DNA of 64,000 nucleotides from Bin5 sp965232575. Lineage in GTDB: Bacteria; Chloroflexota; Anaerolineae; Caldilineales; Caldilineaceae. Under the pieces are notes generated by a model that had not been told where the DNA came from, did not search any database, and worked only from the letters and a program-made list of their open reading frames with translations. The stretch lies in the NCBI GenBank assembly GCA_965232575.1, contig CBDDPZ010000007.1, forward strand, positions 186,001 through 250,000, given 5' to 3'. Shown here piece by piece: positions 48,421-56,649 of this stretch. Every line of letters begins with the position of its first letter. Position 1 is the first letter of the stretch. A program made the translations under genes and the position numbers.

Positions 48421-48542
48421 TCGCACGGTCTTGGCGTACTGTCGCCCTTTGCGACCACGGCGCTCACAGGGGTGATGCGCAATGGCCGTCGAACTCAATT
48501 CAGGTGGTCTGCCTTAGCACTCGAACCTGCACGGTTGCCCGG

Positions 48543-49454
48543 ATGACCAAGATCACGACCCGCTTTCAGTCCCATCAGGTTCTCGGCCGACTCTTGCAGT
48601 TGTCGCTGACGCCGGTGGCGATTACGGTAAATATAGAGGTGGACCTTCTGGGCGAGTCTCCCAAGGCCGATGCGCTCCTCCTCCGCAGGCAGGGCAGAGC
48701 GTGGAACGCAGCGCAAAGAGCGCGTCTGCCGGATGGCGTGCGCGACAGCGCGGCCGGCCATGTTCTGATCGAGTTCAAGTATACCGAGTCTGTCAACGAA
48801 CGCGCGCTCACCCAAGCGGTGGCGTACGACCACTTTTACCGCCAAGCGCAGAGGTTGCCTGAAGAACAAGCGCTGACGGTCGTGCTGAGCGCGAAAACGC
48901 CGCAGAAGGCGCGGCTGGCGGAATGGGGGTATAGGGAAGCGCAAGCCGGTGTCTATCACAGCGCGTTGCCGCTGCTGCGCCGGGTCCGGTTGCTGGTGTT
49001 GAACGAACTGCCGTCCAAGCCGCATAACGCATATGTTAAGCTGTTTGCGAGCCGGGAGCGGGAACGGGAGGCGGCGTTTGAAGCGCTGTCTGAACCCGAA
49101 GTAACGATATCGTCCCAATTGCACGCCTACATGTTTGGCCTGCAAGAGACGTTGGACGTGATGGGAGAAAGCAATATGGCTGAAATGTTGACTCCGGACA
49201 GGATCATGGAGATAGGCGAAAAGATACGCCAGCGCGTTCTTGACTCGGCTACACCCGAAGAACGACTGGCGGGACTTGACCTCGAAGAACGACTGGCGGG
49301 ACTTGACCTCGAAGAACGACTGGCGGGACTTGACCCCGAAGAACGACTGAGCGGTTTGACCCAAGCCGAACGTCGTCATCTTCTGCAACTGCTTCAGAAA
49401 GAGGCAAGCGCTCCTTCCGGCGACATAACAAACGGCAATGACGATCCTGCATAA
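48543..49454 (+). CDS. Rpn-like/PD-(D/E)XK-type protein with LEERLAGL repeats
   Basis: A 303-residue protein. The N-terminal half has the pattern of cyanobacterial/Chloroflexota Rpn-like nuclease-fold proteins, including HVLIEFKYTES (E-x-K) as possible catalytic strand. The C-terminal half is helical and contains EERLAGL repeated four times, encoded by a 27-bp tandem repeat at 49258-49353, before a basic HLLQLLQKE end. A catalytic activity is not proven. ATG 48543 was chosen; an in-frame GTG at 48504 is possible. No partner gene is nearby. Confidence 0.65.
   Translation: MTKITTRFQSHQVLGRLLQLSLTPVAITVNIEVDLLGESPKADALLLRRQGRAWNAAQRARLPDGVRDSAAGHVLIEFKYTESVNERALTQAVAYDHFYRQAQRLPEEQALTVVLSAKTPQKARLAEWGYREAQAGVYHSALPLLRRVRLLVLNELPSKPHNAYVKLFASREREREAAFEALSEPEVTISSQLHAYMFGLQETLDVMGESNMAEMLTPDRIMEIGEKIRQRVLDSATPEERLAGLDLEERLAGLDLEERLAGLDPEERLSGLTQAERRHLLQLLQKEASAPSGDITNGNDDPA
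49258..49353 (+). repeat. 27-bp in-frame tandem repeat
   Basis: About three and a half copies of GAAGAACGACTGGCGGGACT plus TGACCTC, giving EERLAGLDL units. Copies 1 and 2 are identical, so expansion is recent. Confidence 0.8.
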
Positions 49455-49673
49455 CCTGAGTTCGGGGTTGAATCACAGCAGGCGCGTCATATTCTTGCGC
49501 GAAAGATGGAGCGTGAGCGCCTTGCGCGGCCGGTGGGTTCAGGTTGAGAATCTCTATTCCACCAGCTTGACAAGGCGCTCTTAAACTCCGAATTCAGGTT
49601 AACTATATAATTCCCTTTCGTTAAGGAGATCTGAAAGTGTCAGACAACTGCCCATACCCCTGGAGAAGGCAGG

Positions 49674-50846
49674 ATGAGCGAAGCCAGAGCCTACCAAAAA
49701 ACGCATCCCTGGATTGACTTCCGACCAGACTTAGGCCAGACCGATTCTTCCTTCTGGATCCAACTGGGACGGGCACAGGCCAAATGCGAGCAAGTAGCCG
49801 GAGTCCCACTATTGCCGGAAGTCGCAGATCAATTGCACCAGATCTACCTGGCCAAAGGCGCGCTGGCAACAACCGCCATAGAAGGCAACACACTATCCGA
49901 AGAAGAGGCCCAAAAACAGATACAGGGAAAACTCGAACTCCCGCCTTCCAAAGAATACCTCGGCCAGGCAATAGACAACATCGTAAACGCCTGCAGCGCC
50001 ATAGCTGACAATATGATGCTGTCCGCAGGACCTCACGAATTAACCGTAGACGGAATTAAGCGGCTTAACCGCATCGTCTTATACAACCTGCCCCTTGACG
50101 ACGATATCCATCCCGGGCAAATTCGACAAGACAGTGTTGTTGTAGGCAGGTATCGAGCAGCGCCCGCGCAGGATTGCGCATACCTGCTGGCCCGACTTTG
50201 TCACTGGCTCAATGCTGAATCCTTCCTCCCCAACGAATCCGTAAAGATCGCCTCTGGAATCTTGAAGGCAATTCTTGCGCATCTCTACATAGCCTGGATT
50301 CATCCGTTTGGAGACGGAAATGGGCGGACCGCACGGCTGGTCGAGTTTCAGCTCCTTTTGTCCAGCGGCGTACCAACCGTTGCCGCACATCTCCTGAGCA
50401 ATCACTACAACCAAACCAGAGACCAGTACTACCGGCTGCTTGATGCGGCAAGCAGATCAGGCGGCGATGTCGTGCCGTTCGTCAAATACGCATTACAGGG
50501 CCTCGTTGATGGCCTGAACGAACAAATCTTGTTCATAAAAGCGCAGCAATTCCATGTTCACTGGATCAACCACGTCCACGCGCTGTTTCGCGACAGAGAC
50601 AGCAAGACCGACGTGCGCAGACGCCGGCTGGTCATTGATCTGTCCGAAAAATCGGATCCCGTGCCAATCTCGGAATTACGTCACATTTCCCCTCGAATCG
50701 CAGAAGCCTACGCGAACGAATCCGACAGGACAATTCGGAGTGACCTCAGAGCGTTGATGAAGATGGACCTGCTGAAACAGAATGAAGAAGGCGTGGAAAT
50801 CAAACCGGAAATCATGTTGCCGTTCGTCTCTCTAGCGGTGGACTAA
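49674..50846 (+). CDS. Fic-domain protein
   Basis: A 390-residue protein. The catalytic Fic motif HPFGDGNGRTAR is intact at residues 210-221, so AMP or another nucleotide group could be transferred to a target protein. An N-terminal inhibitory-helix motif TTAIEGN (residues 66-72) places it in the class with an intramolecular inhibition helix, so no separate antitoxin is needed. A C-terminal winged-helix-like region follows (SELRHISPRIAEAYANESDRTIRSDL). The start ATG follows GGAGAAGGCAGG. It stands alone. Confidence 0.9.
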   Translation: MSEARAYQKTHPWIDFRPDLGQTDSSFWIQLGRAQAKCEQVAGVPLLPEVADQLHQIYLAKGALATTAIEGNTLSEEEAQKQIQGKLELPPSKEYLGQAIDNIVNACSAIADNMMLSAGPHELTVDGIKRLNRIVLYNLPLDDDIHPGQIRQDSVVVGRYRAAPAQDCAYLLARLCHWLNAESFLPNESVKIASGILKAILAHLYIAWIHPFGDGNGRTARLVEFQLLLSSGVPTVAAHLLSNHYNQTRDQYYRLLDAASRSGGDVVPFVKYALQGLVDGLNEQILFIKAQQFHVHWINHVHALFRDRDSKTDVRRRRLVIDLSEKSDPVPISELRHISPRIAEAYANESDRTIRSDLRALMKMDLLKQNEEGVEIKPEIMLPFVSLAVD

Positions 50847-50860
50847 AAAGCAGTCCCCCC
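50843..50860 (+). repeat. R2 repeat copy j (fragment)
   Basis: A short R2 end (CTAAAAAGCAGTCCCCCC) at the fic stop codon, just before R1 copy 10. Confidence 0.4.
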
Positions 50861-50871
50861 GCCGTCACCTG

Positions 50872-50908
50872 AATCACACTTAATCCCCCAAAATCACAGT
50901 TCAGACAA
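50872..50908 (+). repeat. R1 repeat copy 10
   Basis: Full copy, first box AATCACAC, spacing 20 bp, between fic and the FN3-peptidase gene. Confidence 0.78.
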
Positions 50909-51001
50909 CCCGCGAACAATCCGCGCGCCAACATCGTCTCCATTAAAGACCATGCCGCAAAACACAAAATTCCCGATGCTTCCATCTAACGTGAACTCAA
51001 C

Positions 51002-53480
51002 TTGAAACCCAAACTCTTCACGCACGCCGCCCTGACCGCCCTGACCGCAGCCATCCTGCTGCTCAGCGCCTACACCGCATCCGCCGCCGCCCCCGCCGCC
51101 CTCGCGGACGACCCGCCGCGGCAGGCCTCAGACACCGCGCTCACCCCGCCGACCCTCACCGCCGCCGCCGCCGAAAACGCCATCGAACTGCGCTGGGACG
51201 CCTGTGCCCGGCGCCGTGCGCTACGAACTCATGGTCTGGTGGGATCCGCTGCCCGCCTGGCAACGCATAGGCGGAGACGCTCTCACCGCCACATCCTACA
51301 CCCACACCGGCCTTGTTGCCGGCAGGGAATACTTCTACACCATCCGCGCCGTCAACGCCGAAGGCGAGAAAAGCGGCTGGCAACAGGACTACGCCTCCGC
51401 CACCGTACCCGCCGCGCCCGGCAACGCGCCGCCCACACCGACACCCACCCCGACCCCAACGTCCACACCCACGCAGCCCGCATCCCCCTTGCCCACCCCG
51501 ACCCCGACCCTAACGCCGGCCCTGACACTCACCCCACGCCCACCCTAACGCCGGCCCCAAACGCATCCCCCCTGACGCCGCCCGCGCTGACCGCCGCAGC
51601 CGTCGAAAGCGCCATCGAACTGCGCTGGGACGCCGTGCCCGGCGCCGCGCGCTATGAACTCATGGTCTGGTGGGATCCGCTGCCCGCCTGGCAACGCATT
51701 GGCGGAGACAATCTCACCGCCACCACCTTCACCCACACCGGCCTTGTTGCCGGCAGGGAATACTTCTACACCATCCGCGCCGTCGACGCGGCCGGCGAGA
51801 CCAGCGCCTGGCAACAGGACTACGCCTCGGCCACCGCGCCCGCCGCGCCCGGCAACGCGCCGCCCACGCCCACCCCGACCCCAACGCCCACCCCCACGCA
51901 GCCCGCATCCCCCTTGTCCACCCCAACCCTGACACCCACGCCGACATTCACGCTAACCCCCACACCCACACTTACGCCCACCCCCACGCCGGCCCCGGCT
52001 GCATCCCCCCTGACGCCGCCGACCCTCACCGCCGCCGCCGCCGAAAACGCCGTCAAACTGCGCTGGGACGCCGTGCCCGGCGCCGTGCGCTACGAACTCA
52101 TGGTCTGGTGGGACCCGCTGCCCGCCTGGCAACGCATTGGCGGAGACAGCCTCACCGCCACATCCTACACCCACACCGGCCTTGTTGCCGCCAGGGAATA
52201 CTTCTACACCATCCGCGCCGTCGCCGCGGCCGGCGAGACCAGCGCCTGGCAACAGGACTACGCCTCCGCCACCGTACCCGCGCCGCAGCCCCAACAGAAA
52301 GTCGCGCCGCCCCCGCCCGCCTTCGGCCTCGACCCCTTCTACCGCAAATATCTGGACGCCGCCGGCATCCCCGTCGTCGCCCCCGCTGACGTCGACGACG
52401 CCGAGCTCTACCACGCCCGCGACATCATCCTCGCCATGCTCTCCGACCGCCCCGATATCCTCGCAGCCATGGTCGCCAACCGCTTCCGCGTCATCATATA
52501 CGAGGACGACGGCTGCCGAGGCCCCTTCCAGATACCGGAGCTCAGCGACGACCTCCCGCCCGGCCGCTGCACCAATACCGTCGGCATCGCCAGCATAGAG
52601 GGTCTTATCAACAGATACACGGGCGAAGTGTTGCTGGTAATCGAGGCGATCGGCGTAGCGCCCGCGTTCCTGCCGTACTGCAACTTCATTTTCGTCCACG
52701 AATTCGCCCATCTCGTGGACTACACCCTTTCATTCCGGCTGCCCGCCAGCGCCGTCTACGATCCAAACTTCGAGCCGCGCGTCAAGAGCGCCTACAACGC
52801 CGCCATCGCCGCCGGCCTCTACCCGAATGCCTACGCCGCCACCAACCACCGCGAATACTGGGCCGAAGCCGTCACCTTCTGGTTTCTGCCCGACCTGCTG
52901 ACCGGCCAGGTCCGCACGCCCGCCCACGTCGCGCAACTCGCCGACTACGATCCCCGGGTCGTAAGCCTGGTTAAAGACGTCTTCCGCGACGCCGTACTGC
53001 CCGACTGCAACCCCGTCTTCTTCAGAGTGCTGGGGACCGTAACCGGGCCTGGAGGGGAACCCCCTTCCCGGCATCAAAGTCATCTCCGAAGTGCGCGTAG
53101 TCCCCAGCATCTCCCCCTACTACTGGTACTTCGTAGAAGACACCCTGCCCACACGCGCGGACGGCGCATTTGTTGTCTCCGTAAGCAAACCCCGTCTCGC
53201 GGCCGTCCAGAGGCTCGTCCGCCGCGAGACCGGCGAGACCGACCTCGACGCCCACTTCATCCTGGGCGTCGCCCGCGAAGGATCCGGCGCCTGTACCGCC
53301 GGCTACCTCAGCCGTACCGGCGGCAAAGTCGAAAACATACCTTCCCGCCGCGCCGCCCAATTCGCCGTCCCCAGGGCCGACCTCCCCGGCGTCTCCCTCA
53401 CCCTCGCCCCCAACTTCGACTGGACCCAACTCACCTGCCGCAACCCCGCCGCCGCCCCCCTCCCCAAAAACCAAAACTAA
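51002..53480 (+). pseudogene. FN3-repeat metallopeptidase, three frameshifts
   Basis: A TTG start at 51002 gives a signal peptide (TALTAAILLLSAYTASAAAP). Three FN3-like repeats are separated by Thr-Pro linkers. The C-terminal part is a zinc peptidase with HEFAH (H566 in the frame from 51002) and a likely third ligand in NHREYWAEA (E618 or E622); its pattern recalls secreted peptidases with a lethal-factor-like fold, but this is only a resemblance. One extra T at 51203 and a missing C near 51533 throw most of repeat 1 out of frame and restore it. One extra C in the run at 53060-53064 cuts off the last 140 residues. The intact repeats 2 and 3 show what repeat 1 should be. Confidence 0.8.
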
Positions 53481-53550
53481 CGCAAACCCAATTCACCCTT
53501 CCCCCGCCCCGCCGACACGCGCTGGGATCGCGGGCGTCCCGCCCGCCCCC

Positions 53551-53641
53551 GGACCAAAAGCAGTCCTCCGCGCCCCTCTGCGTCCTCCGCGGATCAAAAA
53601 AAGCAGTTCTTCGCGTCCCTTCGTGCCCCTTCGTGGATCAA
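53551..53641 (+). repeat. R2 repeat copy k
   Basis: Three units (including TCCGCGGATCAAAAAAAGC and TTCGTGGATCAAA), running directly into half-R1 copy 11. Confidence 0.65.
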
Positions 53642-53643
53642 AT

Positions 53644-53669
53644 ATCCCCCAAAATCACAGTTCAGACAA
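53644..53669 (+). repeat. R1 repeat copy 11 (half)
   Basis: Second box and TTCAGACAA end only. It ends 13 bp before TTGACA. Confidence 0.72.
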
Positions 53670-53682
53670 CCACTCTCCACTA

Positions 53683-53710
53683 TTGACACCCCCTCCCCAT
53701 CTGGTGTAAG
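53683..53710 (+). promoter_or_regulatory. Predicted promoter for family member E
   Basis: TTGACA at 53683-53688 and TGTAAG at 53705-53710 (spacer 16). The -10 is weak, but the -35 and spacer match those at 43742. Confidence 0.5.
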
Positions 53711-53776
53711 CTTGTACGCGCGTTTCACCGTGTTTCATGACACTGACGTCAAGTTGGAAAAGAATAGGAGAATTAC

Positions 53777-54424
53777 ATGTTCCATCGGAAGCGCCTCAGG
53801 TTGGCGGCCGTCATCGCGATCGCCCTGTTGCTGACGATTGCTTCAGCCTCTGTAGCCGCCGCCCATTCACCGCAGTCGGACGACATTCGCCGCGCCCTCC
53901 CGCCGGATCCGGGTGGCAACGGCAACGGTGGCGGAGGCACGACGCCCCCGCCCGGTGGTGGAGGAGGAACGCCGCCGCCCACCGATGGTGGTGGAGGAGG
54001 CCAGCAGCCCGGTGGTGGCTCAGGAGGCGTACCGCCGCCTGCAACCGTGGACGGCCTCATCAAGCCCGTCGTCTACCCCTGGCCGCCCCCCAACGCCATC
54101 GTGCTCCATCCCGCCACGCCCATCCAGCTCAGCCAGGCCGGCACCGGCCTGCGCGTCTACTTCATCAACCGCGACGGCGCCAGCAAGATCGGGCCCTTCT
54201 TCGACGAATTCGGCATCCTCGCGCACAACTACCCCACCGACCCCGTCACCCTCTACACCGGCTTCAACCCCGGCACCGGCAAACCCGTCACCATCGACTA
54301 CCTGCCGTCTGAAAAGAAACTCCGCGTCAGCACCTTCTACGCCGACAGACCGCCCCACGACATCGACAAACCCTACGTATTCACCATCGACGCCGACCAC
54401 AACGTCACCCACGAGCAATGGTAA
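53777..54424 (+). CDS. Secreted Pro/Gly-linker protein with C-terminal Trp domain (family member E)
   Basis: A 215-residue member. N-terminus MFHRKRLRLAAVIAIALLL matches C and D. The linker is Gly-rich with TPPPGGGGG and TPPPTDGGGG units. The domain begins HPATPIQLSQAGTGLRVYFI, contains NPGTGKPVTIDYLPSEKKLRV and the PPHDIDKPYVFTID variant shared with C, and ends THEQW. ATAGGAGAA precedes the ATG. Its promoter region resembles that of member C, so the two are probably co-regulated. Confidence 0.85.
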   Translation: MFHRKRLRLAAVIAIALLLTIASASVAAAHSPQSDDIRRALPPDPGGNGNGGGGTTPPPGGGGGTPPPTDGGGGGQQPGGGSGGVPPPATVDGLIKPVVYPWPPPNAIVLHPATPIQLSQAGTGLRVYFINRDGASKIGPFFDEFGILAHNYPTDPVTLYTGFNPGTGKPVTIDYLPSEKKLRVSTFYADRPPHDIDKPYVFTIDADHNVTHEQW

Positions 54425-54450
54425 CCACCCACGCCCGCTTACCATCTGTA

Positions 54451-54473
54451 GGGGCGCCCCTTGCGGGCGCCCC
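54451..54473. terminator. Hairpin after family member E
   Basis: Perfect 9-bp stem (GGGGCGCCC / GGGCGCCCC) with a 5-nt loop and no T-run. Confidence 0.45.
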
Positions 54474-54494
54474 CTGCCCAATTCCCCGCCGTTC

Positions 54495-54523
54495 TTGACT
54501 TGCCAACCGTTTTCCCCTACGAT
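54495..54523 (+). promoter_or_regulatory. Predicted promoter for pheS
   Basis: TTGACT at 54495-54500 and TACGAT at 54518-54523, spacer 17 bp. Confidence 0.45.
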
Positions 54524-54589
54524 TGACAAACTGACGAGCGCGCAAAAGCCCGCAGCCCAGAACCCTATAGCAAAAGTGTGAGAAAAAAC

Positions 54590-55615
54590 ATGCAGGCGCT
54601 TGAAGAACTACAAACCCGCGCACAAGAAGAACTGGCCGCCGCCGGCACCGTCGAAGCCACCGAAGCCTGGTTCCGCGACTACCTCGGCCGCAACGGCGCC
54701 GTCACCAACTTCCTGCGCGGACTCAGCGACCTGCCCCGCGAAGAACGCCCCGCCGCCGGCCGCGCCGGCAACCAGCTCAAAAACCTGCTCGAAGAGGCCC
54801 TGCACATCCGTCAGGAGACCATCCGCCACCAGGAGATGGAGCGTACCCTTGCCGCCGAAGGCATCGACGTCACCATGCCCGGCCGCCGCCCCACCCTCGG
54901 CAAAATCCATCCCAGCAACCAGACCCTGCGCGAAATCGCCCACATCTTCGGACAAATGGGCTTCCAGATCTACGACTCCCCCGAAGTTGAGACCGACGAC
55001 TACAACTTCGGCCTCCTCAACATCCCGCCCGGCCACCCTGCCCGCGACATGTGGGACACCTTCTACACCACCACGCCCGGCGTCATCCTCCGCACACACA
55101 CCAGCCCCGGCCAGATCCACGCCATGCGCGCATACTGCCCGGAGCCGATTCGCGTCATATTACCGGGGAAATGCTACCGCCACGAGGATGTCAGCGCCCG
55201 CTACGACATGATGTTCCACCAGGTCGAAGGGCTCGTCGTCGGCCGCAGCGTCACCTTCAGCGACCTCAAGGGCACGCTCGTCAACTTCGCCAACCAGATG
55301 TTCGGCGAAGGCTGCGCCCTCCGTTTCCGCAAAAGCTACTTCCCCTTCACCGAGCCCAGCGTCGAAGTCGACGCCGGCTGCGTCCTCTGCGAAGCCAAAG
55401 GCTGCCGCATCTGCAAACAGACCGGCTGGCTCGAAATCCTCGGCGCTGGCATGGTCCATCCCATCGTCCTCCAAAACGGCGGCTACGACCCTGCCGTCTA
55501 CAGCGGCTTCGCCTTCGGCATGGGCCCCGAGCGCATCGCCATGCTCAAATACGGCATCGACGACATCCGCTACTTCTTCACTAACGACGTCCGCTTCCTC
55601 GAACGCGTCGGCTGA
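54590..55615 (+). CDS. pheS: Phenylalanine-tRNA ligase alpha subunit
   Basis: A 341-residue class II synthetase subunit. It has the N-terminal coiled coil, motif 1 region ending FGQMGFQIYD, THTSPGQIHAM, motif 2 around FHQVEGLVVG and motif 3 GMGPERIAML. Together with PheT it charges tRNA-Phe. pheT is not next to it in this window: the next gene is on the other strand. GTG at 54578 in the same frame is an alternative start; neither has a strong ribosome binding site. The cysteine-rich CVLCEAKGCRIC segment is like that of bacterial PheS with a zinc-like knuckle. Confidence 0.95.
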   Translation: MQALEELQTRAQEELAAAGTVEATEAWFRDYLGRNGAVTNFLRGLSDLPREERPAAGRAGNQLKNLLEEALHIRQETIRHQEMERTLAAEGIDVTMPGRRPTLGKIHPSNQTLREIAHIFGQMGFQIYDSPEVETDDYNFGLLNIPPGHPARDMWDTFYTTTPGVILRTHTSPGQIHAMRAYCPEPIRVILPGKCYRHEDVSARYDMMFHQVEGLVVGRSVTFSDLKGTLVNFANQMFGEGCALRFRKSYFPFTEPSVEVDAGCVLCEAKGCRICKQTGWLEILGAGMVHPIVLQNGGYDPAVYSGFAFGMGPERIAMLKYGIDDIRYFFTNDVRFLERVG

Positions 55616-55623
55616 ACCCACTC

Positions 55624-56409
55624 CTAGCCTTCCAGCGCCCGGCGCATACTTTCGCCTTCCTTCTGCCACCATTGGTTCAAAATTACGATGTCCGTGCCAA
55701 TGCAGAAGTGTCGCGCCCCCATGTCCAGGTAGCGCTTCGCATCGTCCGCCGTGCTAATTTCAATCCGCGGATGAACGCCCGTGGCCAGGCAGCCATCGAT
55801 CACCTTCTGCGCCGCCGCCTGCACCTCCGGATCATTCCGCTGTCCCTGCTTGCCGATACTCATCGAAAAATCGGACGGCCCCCACTGCAGCATCTCCACC
55901 CCGTCCACCGCCAGAATCTCGTCCAGCTCATCCAGCGCCGGCTTCTTCTCCAGCATCAGCGCCACCACAATATCGTCCAGCGCTTGCACATACGCCTCAT
56001 TGCCCCCGTACCCCATATACGAAAACCGCCGCATCGCCACGCCGAACGTGCCGCCCGCATGGGGCGTATCCGCCCGCACATAGCTCACACAGTCCGCCGC
56101 GCCCGCGGCAGAGCGCACGTCTGAAAACAGCACGCTGTTGAATCCCGACCCCACCGCCCGCTGGGCCACAAACTCGTTGTTCGCCCAATCGATCTTGATC
56201 ATCGACCCCAGGCCGTAAAGCTCAGCCGCCCGGCAGATATTGTCCAGGTCATGCAGCGTATACGTTCCATACTCAGCCACAAACTCCACATAATCGTACA
56301 GCCCCGTATGCCCCAGCGCCTCCACAACATTCGGCCACACACTGTGAATGTGGGTTGCCAGCGTCGGTTTGCCCTCATCGAGCAACTTGCGAATCGGATT
56401 CGCGCGCAT
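55624..56409 (-). CDS. HpcH/HpaI aldolase-family protein
   Basis: A 261-residue TIM-barrel class II aldolase-like protein. It has FVAEYGTYTLHDLDNICRA, KIDWANNEFVAQRAVGSGF and the Glu/metal region LDEILAVDGVEMLQWGPSDFSMSIG. Family members cleave 2-keto-3-deoxy sugar acids or similar 4-hydroxy-2-oxoacids. The ATG at 56407-56409 follows CGGAGAA; an upstream open frame is repeat-derived. It is convergent with pheS, 9 bp apart. Its R2-containing upstream region separates it from the SLC12-like gene. Confidence 0.9.
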   Translation of the reverse strand: MRANPIRKLLDEGKPTLATHIHSVWPNVVEALGHTGLYDYVEFVAEYGTYTLHDLDNICRAAELYGLGSMIKIDWANNEFVAQRAVGSGFNSVLFSDVRSAAGAADCVSYVRADTPHAGGTFGVAMRRFSYMGYGGNEAYVQALDDIVVALMLEKKPALDELDEILAVDGVEMLQWGPSDFSMSIGKQGQRNDPEVQAAAQKVIDGCLATGVHPRIEISTADDAKRYLDMGARHFCIGTDIVILNQWWQKEGESMRRALEG

Positions 56410-56563
56410 CGTTATATTCTCCGGGTGGGATGGCGAACCGGCCTGCCGCTGCCGCGGAAGCCGGCCTTGACGAGAAGTAAAAAGGGAGAAAGATATTCTC
56501 CTCCCCACAAAATCCAGTATAGCACAGCAGAAAGTGGAGTAACAGTCCCGCAACGAATTAAGC

Positions 56564-56646
56564 CGCCCTCCGCGGACCAAAAAAGCCGTTCTTCGCGTCC
56601 CTTAGTGTCCCTTCGTGGATCAAAAAAAGCCGTTCTCCGCGCCCCC
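56564..56646 (+). repeat. R2 repeat copy l
   Basis: Two units (TCCGCGGACCAAAAAAGCCGT and TTCGTGGATCAAAAAAAGCC types) between the aldolase and SLC12-like genes. Confidence 0.6.
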
Positions 56647-56649
56647 CTC

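Noticed and set aside
51420..52010. CRISPR-like repeat array
   Set aside because: The periodic sequence encodes Thr-Pro linkers and FN3 repeats; no constant repeat with unique spacers is present.
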